Source: Auriscalpium vulgare (lineage: Eukaryota; Basidiomycota; Agaricomycetes; Russulales; Auriscalpiaceae). From it: a stretch of DNA of 64,000 nucleotides. The stretch covers positions 496,001 through 560,000 of the forward strand of contig JAHBBC010000010.1 in assembly GCA_019915015.1 (NCBI GenBank). Direction: 5' to 3'. Position 1 is the stretch's first letter, and each line of letters opens with the position of its first letter. Below are positions 12,404 to 22,812 of the stretch, one piece after another. The translations under genes and the position numbers were made by a program. The notes beneath the pieces were generated by a model that ran no database searches, was not told where the DNA came from, and saw only the letters and a program-made list of their open reading frames with translations.

Positions 12404-13164
12404 CTTCGAACGCGGCGCAGACTGTGTGGCTGTGTGGCTGTGTGCCCGGGGTCAGTTGCTCGTACAGCCCAGTAGGCGGGGTGTGCGATGTCGTGGTGTG
12501 AGTCAAGAAGGAAGTTTTACGAAGTCCCAAGAATGTACACAGGCATACCAGCCTTTGGACACCCTTGACGAGCCGAGCTGGAGCAAGGTGGCTTGCCAGG
12601 TGGGACAGAATAGCTGACCAGAGTGGAGGGTAGCTCAGTAGATACCGGATGTACATAGCTGTTGTACTCGCTAGTGCATGTTATATGTACATTGTGTCTA
12701 GGCTACGAGTGGACAGTTGGCCTATCCAGATCTGCTGGATGATACGGGGCGCGACACCTGGCTGAAGGCCTCGAAAACTTCGGCTACCTGAACTCTCACA
12801 CCTGACCGTACTATCGGCAGAAACTCGTAAAACGCAGTGAATCTCAACAGTAAACATGTCTGATGGAATTCCGACGCGTTGTGACAGCTGTGGGAGGTGC
12901 TGTGCTCGAGGTCACGTGGTGGCAGTTGGAACAACGAGCAAGTGGTCGGATGACTGTGTGTGCTGCGTGCGACAGCGTCGCTGGCGCGAGTGTGGTGTTC
13001 AAGGTATGATTCTGATTGCGTGACTGCTCTGCAAGACTCCAATCTTGTGAGCGGTTGGAAGAACTAATCAGGTGGTCGGACCACTGCTGTGCGATGCTGC
13101 GATCTTCAGAATTGTGTGTCTGTCGACTTGATGAAAGTGCAAAAATTCTGTAATGATCGCCTCG

Positions 13165-13565
13165 CAGCATGGAGCGATGTGTATCAGCGCCGTCACCGTT
13201 GTGCTGACGCGCCACACAACATCGACAATGTGTATCTTGGCTTCCACTATGCCTATGGAGGCGGTTCCGGGCTCAATCAAGGGCTTGGACGTCATGTATT
13301 CCTAAGATGCCCAAGAGTTTATCTGATGCTGTATTTCACGGCAAAAGAGTTGTATTTCATTTTCACATGTATGTAATTTCTATCCACAGTAGCACCACAG
13401 AATTGCATGTATATGTGAATCAGTCATGATAGTATACATCACTATCTCGATTGAGCCCAGAACCACCTCCACAGGTGCAGTAGAAGCTGAGATACATGTT
13501 GTCGATGTCTCATGGCACGTCAGCACGACAGCAACAACGCGTCACATGTTGTGGGAAGCAGCGGT
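13165..13565. repeat. Imperfect foldback (inverted repeat) in Z-B
   Basis: Positions 13165-13290 read as a diverged reverse complement of 13440-13565; for example GACAATGTGTATCTTGGCTTC pairs with the region around 13490. The spacer is about 150 bases. It may be a decayed MITE or part of the Z element body. The right arm is also present in Z-A at 473-521 and 1897-1980. Confidence 0.5.
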
Positions 13566-13823
13566 GATGTGTAAGCATTGGAGTCAAGAGCGAAGCCACG
13601 GCACCTGGTGGCGCCGCAGCCCACGGGTCGAAGACCTCTAAACTCTTTTTTTCAGTGATTCTCATCCATTTTGCAAATCACAACAATTGTAGCTTTATAT
13701 ATATATATCTTTTCCCAAAGTACCAAAGAAGGGGAAAGAAATTGATGCAAAGAGCAAACTGTCTTGTAGGGCAGGAGAAGATAGAAGGTCAACAACTACT
13801 GTACATATCCTACAAAGCTAAAT

Positions 13824-13905
13824 GGCCTTGTAGTGTAGTGGTCAATACTATTGGTTGATATAAAGAACCAAGAGGTTGTAGGTTCAATTCTCCCTCTGTG
13901 CGACT
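13824..13905 (+). other. tRNA-derived segment in Z-B
   Basis: This is a near copy of 2249-2330. It has an A-box-like TAGTGTAGTGGTCAATAC, the stem TTGGTT/AACCAA, a B-box-like GGTTCAATTC and a TTTTT terminator just after. The stem pairs better than in Z-A, but the acceptor arm still does not form. It is followed by a body (CCGGGT...AGCCGG, then a GCGTCATGG region) shared in outline with the Y elements. Confidence 0.55.
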
Positions 13906-14103
13906 TTTTAATAATATAATTATTCTGCCCGGGTGTTGTAGTAGCCGGGTTTGTGCACCATGACGCGTTTAAACCTGCACCCAGTTGAAAGTGCCGGTTG
14001 ATGCGTCATGGTGCGTGTTTGGCCTACCCGTGGGAAAATTTTACCTAAAATGGAAATCATGCAGTATTTTCTGCTGACTCGAGAACAATTGAAAACATGT
14101 TCA

Positions 14104-15279
14104 TTACGATTCCTTTGAATCGTTGCTTATGTCATCTACATCCAGCATTTTTTTGACCCATGCAACGACAGTCTGTGTCGCCTTTTCTGGAAATTCAGTC
14201 CCACGCTTTGTTCACTCGTGCTTTCAGCTCCCTCACCGGCCTCACGGGATGATACACTGTACACTACACATGTATTGTTGCCTATGAAACTTACTCAGAC
14301 CATACAACGCGCACAGTGATTATGTTGCCAGGATTGAACATCGAACAGTGCACAGTCGGTAGGAAAAGACGATGACATCATTCCGGGTATTAAAGTGCAT
14401 TTAAAAGCCGAAATGATGTCATCGCTTTTGAGCTCAAGTGTTGGCAACAATTATTGTTTAGCATGCCGTCCACCAGTGCCAGCATCAACGGGTGCAGCTA
14501 CACGCGCCCTGCATGGCGTGATACCTGCCACTGCACCCCCCCGACCGAGCCCCAACCTGCTCACGGTGCATGCCACCCCTAGCGTATCACCCACGTCGCC
14601 CGTCATCACTATGTATTCACATCTTCTGACAATACTCACATAGTGCTAGTGCACCTTCAGCAACATCTGTACTCTGCTCACTCTGACACTCTTACACTGC
14701 AGACAACATCCACACATTAAACAACACCCCAACTGGGCTGTTATCCATATGCCTCATAAGTGCATTTCCTCGTGTGTAGGTACATGTTGTTATTACCATA
14801 GCAACAGTGTGACTTATGACATCACTCCGGTAACTAACCGACAGTTTAGTGACCGGAGTGACGTCATATTTGTTGGGGAAATTGGGTTGGACCCAATTTC
14901 CCCAACAAATATGGTCCACATGATCTACAAGAAGAGGGTGCGATGCACTCGAAGCACGATGAGAGAGGGAATAGGCTGATAACAGTGTACGCTAAGAGCC
15001 AGCTACATGTATACAAAATATGGTTCGTGTGAACTGTATAGGACCCGGAAGTTGCCGACACGGTCTTGAGCTTGCTCATGTGATATATCCAACAATATTT
15101 TCCTTGCCCACCTCCGCCCGCAATTCTGGAGGTAGCAGGTCGTCAAGTGCTGTGGGTCATTGCTCATACTTACTGGATTCAACTCAGACTCTCATGTTCA
15201 CATTTGTTTGGTCCATTAGTGGAGAGTATTCAATGTGGAATCGTATTGCCGTGCTAAGCATCGGCCCACTCCCAGCAAG
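14104..15279 (+). mobile_element. Hairpin-ended element X2
   Basis: It starts TTACGATTCCTTTGAATCGT and ends CACTCCCAGCAAG, and is the inverted counterpart of X1. It interrupts Z-B; the same site is uninterrupted in Z-A at about 28195 (GTTCA/TATTGTTGC), so no duplication occurred. Inner hairpins lie at 14371-14423 and 14815-14869. A 22-bp perfect inverted repeat at 14866-14912 is absent from X1. No gene is seen. Confidence 0.85.
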
Positions 15280-18200
15280 TATTGTTGCTGGTTAGCTTGC
15301 AAAACGCAAAATACTTGCAGACATGAGTGTCTTTGGAAGTGAGAAGGTGTTGAAAAGCATTGGGCAGGAGCTACTTAGCTAAAAATTGCTCAATTACCGG
15401 GTAACCGGGTACTTTATCCCCGGGATTAGTAAGCAATGACTCATTGACCGGCAAAAATCCCAGTCTGCCTGATTCAACTGCGTCATTTTCCCACGCTTGT
15501 TGAGGAATTATATCATTGGCTATTCACATGACCAACATCCTCTCAACACTTCTGGTATATATATAATGCATGGTAGTTAGCAACTAGAGCCCTCCCAATT
15601 GCCAACCTCACCATTGTCACCCCGTGGGAACATGTTACCAAAAAGGGAAGTTAGAAGGCCTTCTCTTCTGACCTGAGAACAATTGGTATCATGTGTATAT
15701 CAATGCTAATTAGCTTGGAAAATGCAAAATACTCGCAGACACGAGTGTCTTTTGCAGTGCAAAGGTGTGTAAATCACAGGGCAGGCAGGAGCTACTTAGC
15801 TAAGAATTACAGAATTAGGCAGATGGGACGACACAACTTGACTTTAGTCCAAGCTTTGGGACATATCTCCTAGAGCATTCTTTCTAATGCATGCATTTCG
15901 CCTGGCTGATGGAGGAAATAAATGATTAGGAGGAATCATAATTAAGAGTACTCGTAATGGGAACCATGCTAGTGCTATAGTTGAAGTGTGAGGATCCTGC
16001 AAGGTGCGGCAGGACCTGCTTAGCTAAGAATTACTGAAAAAGGCAGTTGGGACGACGCGACTTGACCGTGGGATCTATTTCCTAAAGCGACTTATAATGT
16101 GTTCACGTTTTGGCCTGACTTGGTTGAAGAAAGAAACGATTAAGAGTAATCGTAATTCGCGCAGGTCAATGAAATTATAGACGAGCTCGATACCCTTCGC
16201 CGTGAGCAGCGCAAGGCAAATCGGAAGGCAAGGCGCATCACGACAAAGCGCGTGAACCTGGGTCGCCTTCGGCAGGAACCCCCTGCCGTCCCGGTTTACC
16301 CGTTCATGCTGGACACCGAATGGTTCGAGACGTATAAGGCTGCGCACCCGGAGGTGGGAATCTTGGCGAAACCGGAGGACCCAAAGGAATTTGCCGCAGA
16401 TAAGAGTGCCTAATCGAACAGAAAGACTAGTAGGCGCAAACATTCAGATCGGCACATCCTGTCCAGAAATGTTTTAGTAAACTTCATCCATCCAGATAGA
16501 AATATAGGCGTGTACGCGAGTTAGCCCTATCGTGACCCAGAGTGGTGCTCCTTCGGATGCGTCGTTGTCATCATCGTCGTCCGAATCGTCATCGTGGTCC
16601 TGTGTGCGCGGAGAGAACTTGTAGATAGTGATGCGACACGCTTGTGAAACAATTGAAGTCACAGGCACAACCTCAGGTGGGCCGTTGTCGTCGCCGGTAA
16701 GAAATCGGCTGTGTTCCCAGAATTCAACTTCAAGCTCTGGGCTACAGCGTGCATTGGTACTTTGCTGATGACGCATCGACAACTGTAGCTCACTAAGGGT
16801 CCCAGTGACTGCTCGGCGCATCGTGCAAAGGTCGAAACCATGCCATACGGACAAGAATTGAGTCTTCGGCTACACCACTTTGACGGTGACTGATGATTGC
16901 GAGGATCTGTCCTACAAAGTATACACCATTAATGCGAACTTGGACAATTGAGTTTGGGGCATTGGTCAACAACGATGACGGTGTAATTCGCCGACCATCC
17001 AAGATAATATACTCGTGGAATTTTGCCTGCGAATACAGAAAATTAGAGTGACGCGGTGCGTCGGCGTTACTGGGGTCGCAAACACGTGCGTCGGGGTGTG
17101 TGCTTGAATAGTGCAGTAAGAGGTCATGTTGCTCTTGTCGGCTGAGAAGGCGCTGCATATATGGTCCTGCCGAGAAACGTGTGCTCACTTGGCGCCACGT
17201 ATCATCTGTCAACACGACTGTATGGCCAAGAAGTAGTAAGGAGAACATACAGTCAATAATGTTGCCTTCAACTTGTTGTGCAAGCGCCGCAACCGTTCCG
17301 CGACTGTCACCGTCGCTGGCCAAGATGAGCTTGATGGAGTCGAGCAGGCATTCGTCCTCCGTGCTGAGGTTGCCGCCGCCGTTTGCGAGAGTGGTTGACC
17401 GAATAGAACTTAACTGGATCTAGATAAATAAGTTGAAAGAGAGTGATAATTGAGAGAACATGCCATTTGGCGCAAGGCTGCGTCGCGCATGAACGCCCGC
17501 ATGAAGGTGACCTTGATCTCGCCTCCGCCGTGATTGTTCGTTGAATAGCTCTTCAGAACCTTGTTGAGGCGTTCAAAGATGAATGTCCAAAAGCCATAAA
17601 CGGGCCCGTAGTCATTGATTTGGTCAAAGATGTGAGTTACCCAATGGTGGTTGGGCTTTATGTCGTCAGGATGGCGCTGCCGTGGCCCGTGGTGCCGTCA
17701 GTTAATGATATATATAAATGTGGTAGCACATACATCAAAAAACCCGTATAGGTAGTCCTGGAGAAGTTCGCGTGTGTGCGGTATGTCAGTGTCCGATACG
17801 GCACGTCCGAGGATGACCTTCAAGAAAGCGGCAAGCTTGAGGAAATTATTGTCGTCGCCATGTAGCATACGTTGCTGCGGCTCCGGCTCGGCAGTCCTGT
17901 CGTCTTCTTTTGCTTTGCCTGAGGCTATGCGTTGTATGCGCGCGTCCTCCCGCTTGCGCCACGCTGCAACTTTCTTTGCATTCTCGGCAACAGCGGCAGG
18001 GTACCACTCGTCCCATATGAAAGGAATCTGGGATGAGCTGTTAGAGACATGCGTAGACTTCATTGCTAACCACGCACGACAATCGGCCCATAGACTGTGG
18101 CCATGCCCTTCCATTCATCAGCACTGAGTGAGCCGCCGGCAGGGTATCCAACCTGTTGAGGAAGACGCGCAACCCAGCTCGGCATCTCAAAAGCACGTAG

Positions 18201-18401
18201 ATAGTTGTGAATTTGATCCAATTCACAATTGACCTTGGCTGTTCGCTCGCGAAGGGCCTTGGTTTGCACCCAGCTGTTGTACCAATGTGTTTTCACAATG
18301 CCTATGCAACATATTATCAGTACAGTTGGCCACAAGAAAGAACAGCGGATACAAACCAAGTAGGATGTTGTGCATGGGATCAAAAACCGTCATCCGGACG
18401 G

Positions 18402-18812
18402 TGTCAAGACTCGTGTCAAGGAACACACAAAAAGAGCCGCCCAAGTCACCGACCGGACCAGAGGGATGAGACGAGTGAGAGTGCTGTGACCAACAGCGCA
18501 GGCAATGTATTGCGTACGGTGTAGACGAAGTGAACAGTCTGAGGAATAGGGAGAGAGACGAGTCCTTATATACTAAGTGAAGCCAAACAAGGGTAAACGG
18601 AAGAACAATAGGGTGCGGAACAATAAGGAAGGAACCATGACAATGGAGAACAATAAGAAGGGCGAACAATAGCGTACACAGCCTCGTCATAGAACTTCAT
18701 GGAAGAGTCTAGAGAGGTCCGGATTAATGAGGAGTCTGGATCGTGGTCCGTGATTGATGGTGGATGCGAATGGCAGTCAAGAGAGTCGAAAGAAATGGAG
18801 CGATTCGTGACA
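18402..18812 (-). repeat. Gypsy-1 3' LTR
   Basis: A 411-bp direct repeat of 25039-25449, starting TGTCAAGACT and ending TTCGTGACA on the plus strand. The pol reading frame ends inside it at 18724. It has several AACAATA(A/G) motifs and a TATATA at 18565. Confidence 0.95.
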
Positions 18813-21800
18813 TCACCCCCTCTCTAAGACGCGCTTTCTCCTGGAGCGCATGATCAGCTTGTAGTGCATCAAAATAGATGAGTCCACGTAGCGCAGGAGG
18901 GCGAACAGCCCGCGGATGGTCCTTGTAGAACTTTGTGATAGCCCCGGTGGCGTTGGTCATAGCCGTCCGGGGAAGCCACTGATTCTCCGAGTCAGAATAA
19001 CCGACCCACTTGACGAGATATTGAATGCCCCGCTTGTTGGGCGTGAGTCTTGCGTCTAGGACTGCTTCAACCTCATATTCTTCTTCCGCATTGACAATCT
19101 CAGGCGGAGGTGCGAGGAAGTTTGGTCCATGAGCGGAGGTTTCCACATAGGGCGTTAGAAGGGATGCGTGAAACACCGGGTGAATTCGCCAGGTGTGTGG
19201 AAGCTTGAGTCGATAGTTCACTGGTCCAATGATCTCGGTGATTTCGAAGGGCCCTACGCGTCGAGGAGACAACTTAGCTTTTGGTTGAGTTGTCCTAATG
19301 TGCTTTCCATCCAACCATACGCGGTCTCCAATCTTGAAGTGCACACTGCTCTTGATGTGATCGGCGTTGTTGCGCTTCATTACTTCGGCCGCAGAGCGAA
19401 GGCTAGCTTCAACCTCCGTGCGCACTTGTTCCATGTGCTGCAGGCGTTCTTCCACGGTAGGGATTGTTGACGTAGTGTGGATAGGGGGCATGGCGTGGGG
19501 AGTGTAACCGAGGAGCATTTCGAAGGGTGAACGGTTTGTTGCGCTATGGATGCGGTGGTTATGCGAGAACTCAGCGAATGTTAACCACTTCACCCAATCG
19601 TCTTGTCGATAATTGCAGAATACTCGTAGGAATTGTTCCATCTCTTGGTTTACACGTTCGGACTCACCATCCGTCTGTGGGTGATAGGCCGTGCTGAGTG
19701 CAGACTTGATGCCTAGTTTGTTGAATACACCGCGCATGACCTTCCCAGCGTACTGGGGTCCGCGGTCAGAGATAAGCCGTTCCCAGAGGCCGTAGTGCCG
19801 ATAGATCTTGTCGATGAGAAGGTCCACTGTGCCGTCGCTAGTGATGGTCTTGTTGCAGGGTGTGAATGTGACGTGTTTAGTGAACCTGTCCACTATGACG
19901 CAGATTGAGTCGAATCCATCGCAGGGCGGGAGTTCAACTACGAAGTCCGAAGTGATGTCTTGGAATGGTCGGCTGGGGATGGCGTTTGGGATAGTCTCAA
20001 CGTGCGTTCGATGATTCTGCACCTTGGTTGCTTGACAAGTAGCGCAACCGTCAACATAGTCACGTATGAAGACTGACATACCGGGCCACCAATATTCACG
20101 TCCAACTAGTTCATGCGTCTTGTGGCGCCCTGGATGTCCTGCTGAAGGGTTGTCGTGATGCATCCGAACGATGTCACGTCGCAGTCGATCATTCGCAGGG
20201 ACGTAGACTTTCCCCCGGAACAGGACCAGTCCATCTTCGGTGTTCCATTCTTCTAGGTTCTTTGTTAGTGATCGAGGCCCATTGCCGAGTATGACGTCGA
20301 GAGCCTTGACAACTTCTATGTCCTTGGTTTTTGCTTCTCGGATGCGACGTCGGAGGTCGTGATTGCCAAGGGAGGTGACAGCGCCAGGACGAGTAGCGCG
20401 GATGCGGAAAAATTGAGGGTCCAGTAGTACCCGTTCCGCGTTATCGTCCTCCACCCCCTCTCTATGGTCAGGTCGCCTCGACATGGGATCAGCACGTTGA
20501 GAAATTCCTGGTTTGTGGATCAGTTCAAAGTCGAAACGTGTAAGGAATAACGCCCATCGAGCTTGTCGACGACTCAGCTTCTGGGCGGAGCGAAAGTACT
20601 CCAAATTCTTGTGATCGGTCCAGATTTCTATGCGATCTGGAGCGCCTTCGAGGTAGTGGCGCCAAGCTTCAAGGGCGCGAATAATAGCAAGGAGTTCCTT
20701 GTCGTAAATGTCGTAGTTGCGTTCTGGGTCTGAGAGCGACTTGGACAGATATGCGACCGGATGCCAGAGGTTGTCGTCACCGCGCTGCGAGAGTATGCCT
20801 CCCGTTGCGTAGTCTGAGGCGTCGACTTCCACCAAATATGGTTTGGTAGGGTCAGGCATGACAAGGACGGGAGACGAGGTGAACGCAGCTTTGAGGTTAT
20901 CAAAGGCCTCTTGGCATTCGGTTGTCCAGTTCCAGGCGTAATCCTTCTTGGTTAGGGCGAACAGTGGGTGCGCAATCTTGGAGAAGTCGCGGATGAAACG
21001 CCGGTAGAAATTCCCAAATCCTAAAAAAGATTGGACGTCTTTCACCGTTCGTGGCGCTGGCCAGTCTGCAATCCCAGCGACCTTGACTGGATCCATACAT
21101 AGATGATCATGGGAAATGATCAGACCAAGGTACTCGACTGTGGATTGTTTGAAGGTGCATTTCTCGGGTTTCAAAAACAAGTCATGTTCGCGAAGTCGTT
21201 GTAAGACTTGTCGCACCAGGCGGCGATGTTCTTCAAGGGTGTCGGTGAAGATAAGAATGTCGTCCATGTAGATGATGACTTTGCCGAGGTCAATGAGGTC
21301 CTTAAAGAGTTCGTTCATCATTGCTTGGAACGTGGCGGGTGAATTCATGAGGCCAAAGAACATCACCAATGGTTCGAAGAGCCCGCGGTTAGTTTTGAAC
21401 GCCGCTTTCCATTCATCGCCTTCCTTGATGCGTACGTTGTTGTAACCCCAGCGGACGTCCATCTTGGTGAAGACCTTGGCACCCTTGAGCTTGTCGACGA
21501 TTTCAGAGATAAGCGGCAGGGGGTATTCATTCTTGACCGTCCCCTTGTTTAGTGCGCGATAGTCCTGAACTGGTCGCAGCTTGCCATCCTTTTTCTTGAC
21601 AAAGATGAATGGACTCGCCATGGGAGACTTGGATGGGCGTATGTATCCCTTCTCCAGGTGTTCATTGAGAAAGGCATCCAGTTCCACTTGCTCAGCTGGC
21701 GACAACGGGTAAACCTTACTCGGTCGTGGTTCAAAGCCGTCCTTGAGGTCAATAGCGTGGTCCCATGAACGGCGATCCGGAAGACGTTCAGAAGAGACTT

Positions 21801-22812
21801 TGTCAAAGACGTCGCGAAAGTCTTGGTATGGGAGGGGGACTAATTCCGCAAATTCTTTCTGCACCGGGGGTCCAGCAGCTTTTTCGGCGAGCTTCTGTGC
21901 GTTCGTGAAAGCTGCTCGTACGTGCACCGGTCCTGGTCCGACAGGCGAGGGAGTGAGCGGAATATTGAAGGCGGGTAACACACCAGCGAGTTGCAGTCCG
22001 TGCACCATCCACGCATGTTCCATGGTGAATCGTTCTTCGTCGTCTTCCGTGAACAGGGCACCAAGCGTCGGGGACCGCGTAGTGCGAATACGTACTCCAT
22101 GGACACGACGAGCTGGGACGACGTACTTTGGCATCGTTGGCGGAGGTAGTGGAGCCTCATGGCGCGGCCTGGTAGTAGGTCGTGGGGCTGCAGACGATTT
22201 GGGAGTCTGTCGTTCTGTGCGCGTCGATAAGTTCTTGATCGGTGGTGCATGCAACTTGCAGGATGGTGGGCATCGAGTCATGTCGACGCGCTTTTCTCGC
22301 CAGTCGACTGCCGGATTGTGAAATTCCAGCCAGTCTGTGCCAAGAATCATGTCGTAGTCGCCGATGTCAGTGAGGAAAAACTCAGCTTCCTCCTCATGAT
22401 AGGATGTTGAGTCCTTGGCATAGATGCGGATCGTCTGAGTCGTCGAGTAACGTACCCAGCCCATGATGTTTTCGGTGTTGTCGACATTGCGAACAGGGAA
22501 TGGTCGGGGTAATGGTTTCAAGGGAAGTCTGTGTTTAGTGGCAAACTTGGGATGAAGGATGATTCCTTCGGCTCCACTGTCGAGCAGAGCATCGGCGTCG
22601 ATGAGTTTTCGTGGTTCGTTGAGTCGTAGCTGTACTTGAAGGGCGATCGAGGGTGATTGCCTGTTGCGAGTGACAGCGGACATGTAGATCGCAGAGGGAT
22701 ACGATTGCTCACAAATGTCCGATGAAGAAAGTACAGCATAACGATTCGATGAACTTAACGAAAACCTTGAGCCACCCGCGGACGACGCGACCGGGGGGCG
22801 CTTCAAAAACCC
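18724..22812 (-). CDS. pol: Gypsy-1 Pol polyprotein with chromodomain
   Basis: About 1360 residues in one open frame, one base back from gag. Domains: aspartic protease near residue 70 (LLDSGAEG); reverse transcriptase with YMDD near 512; RNase H with the first acid in EVDASDY near 660; integrase zinc motif HHCC at 880-925; and integrase catalytic acids in ITSDF (about 950), SDRGPQ (about 1012) and DGESERV (about 1047). A C-terminal chromodomain lies near 1240-1290 (YLVKWVGYSDSENQWLP) and in this class steers integration towards chromatin marks. There is no ATG at its start; it is probably made by frameshifting from gag at 22806-22812. Confidence 0.93.
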   Translation of the reverse strand, partial: GFLKRPPVASSAGGSRFSLSSSNRYAVLSSSDICEQSYPSAIYMSAVTRNRQSPSIALQVQLRLNEPRKLIDADALLDSGAEGIILHPKFATKHRLPLKPLPRPFPVRNVDNTENIMGWVRYSTTQTIRIYAKDSTSYHEEEAEFFLTDIGDYDMILGTDWLEFHNPAVDWREKRVDMTRCPPSCKLHAPPIKNLSTRTERQTPKSSAAPRPTTRPRHEAPLPPPTMPKYVVPARRVHGVRIRTTRSPTLGALFTEDDEERFTMEHAWMVHGLQLAGVLPAFNIPLTPSPVGPGPVHVRAAFTNAQKLAEKAAGPPVQKEFAELVPLPYQDFRDVFDKVSSERLPDRRSWDHAIDLKDGFEPRPSKVYPLSPAEQVELDAFLNEHLEKGYIRPSKSPMASPFIFVKKKDGKLRPVQDYRALNKGTVKNEYPLPLISEIVDKLKGAKVFTKMDVRWGYNNVRIKEGDEWKAAFKTNRGLFEPLVMFFGLMNSPATFQAMMNELFKDLIDLGKVIIYMDDILIFTDTLEEHRRLVRQVLQRLREHDLFLKPEKCTFKQSTVEYLGLIISHDHLCMDPVKVAGIADWPAPRTVKDVQSFLGFGNFYRRFIRDFSKIAHPLFALTKKDYAWNWTTECQEAFDNLKAAFTSSPVLVMPDPTKPYLVEVDASDYATGGILSQRGDDNLWHPVAYLSKSLSDPERNYDIYDKELLAIIRALEAWRHYLEGAPDRIEIWTDHKNLEYFRSAQKLSRRQARWALFLTRFDFELIHKPGISQRADPMSRRPDHREGVEDDNAERVLLDPQFFRIRATRPGAVTSLGNHDLRRRIREAKTKDIEVVKALDVILGNGPRSLTKNLEEWNTEDGLVLFRGKVYVPANDRLRRDIVRMHHDNPSAGHPGRHKTHELVGREYWWPGMSVFIRDYVDGCATCQATKVQNHRTHVETIPNAIPSRPFQDITSDFVVELPPCDGFDSICVIVDRFTKHVTFTPCNKTITSDGTVDLLIDKIYRHYGLWERLISDRGPQYAGKVMRGVFNKLGIKSALSTAYHPQTDGESERVNQEMEQFLRVFCNYRQDDWVKWLTFAEFSHNHRIHSATNRSPFEMLLGYTPHAMPPIHTTSTIPTVEERLQHMEQVRTEVEASLRSAAEVMKRNNADHIKSSVHFKIGDRVWLDGKHIRTTQPKAKLSPRRVGPFEITEIIGPVNYRLKLPHTWRIHPVFHASLLTPYVETSAHGPNFLAPPPEIVNAEEEYEVEAVLDARLTPNKRGIQYLVKWVGYSDSENQWLPRTAMTNATGAITKFYKDHPRAVRPPALRGLIYFDALQADHALQEKARLREGVMSRIAPFLSTLLTAIRIHHQSRTTIQTPH

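Larger units (their letters stand above)
5964..12839. mobile_element. CACTA-type DNA transposon, copy B (complete)
   Basis: This 6876-bp element has inverted ends CACCGCGTTTTACGA and CACTGCGTTTTACGA, with one mismatch in the first 15 bases. A 3-bp AAT duplication lies at 5961-5963 and 12840-12842, typical of CACTA elements. Two convergent genes fill it: tnp1-like (6533-8102, +) and tnp2 (8080-12403, -). The stretches 5990-6530 and 12404-12839 are non-coding subterminal regions. It is the best preserved CACTA copy here and may be active. Confidence 0.9.
5531..16155 (-). mobile_element. Hairpin-ended element Z-B
   Basis: It begins CTTGGTGGGAAATGGCC and ends AACGATTAAGAGTAATCGTAA. It lies in the last intron of the CACTA-A tnp1-like gene, between TACTAAA and TTCGCGCAG. 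The equivalent intron in CACTA-B (about 7840-7853) is uninterrupted, so nothing was duplicated. Without CACTA-B and X2 it is about 2.6 kb. Its parts are 5531-5960, 12843-14103 and 15280-16155. It has a foldback at 13165-13565 and a tRNA-like segment at 13824. No convincing ORF is found in those parts. Confidence 0.8.
4259..16413 (+). pseudogene. CACTA tnp1-like gene, copy A, split by Z-B
   Basis: Exons by comparison with copy B are 4259-4663, 4734-4943, 4999-5181, 5240-5482 and 16165-16413, giving 429 codons. The start is the ATG beginning MSDFPNPGPQG. The protein has a Pro-rich N-terminus, a heptad-like segment (residues about 60-85), a basic RRKRAKSSRTKG patch, an acidic Ser/Asp stretch and a very basic middle (KWRRKRN, KKLAKKLAMNRRAQRQK). 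This suggests nuclear DNA binding, as for the second protein of plant CACTA elements (inference). Z-B sits inside the fourth intron, whose donor has also changed from GT to GC. The intron would now exceed 10 kb, so the gene is probably dead. Confidence 0.7.

Noticed and set aside
2571..15279. X1 and X2 as the two ends of one large inverted-repeat element
   Set aside because: Each has its own complete ends and its own empty site, so they are separate insertions in opposite orientation.
18402..18812. Tandem duplication of the tnp2 gene as the reason for the repeated sequence at 18402 and 25039
   Set aside because: The repeats are LTRs with TG/CA ends, a purine tract and a 5-bp duplication that restores the tnp2 frame when removed.
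21743..22321. Plus-strand frame of 192 codons antisense to Gypsy-1 pol
   Set aside because: It overlaps the protease/RT linker of an intact pol gene and has biased shadow composition.
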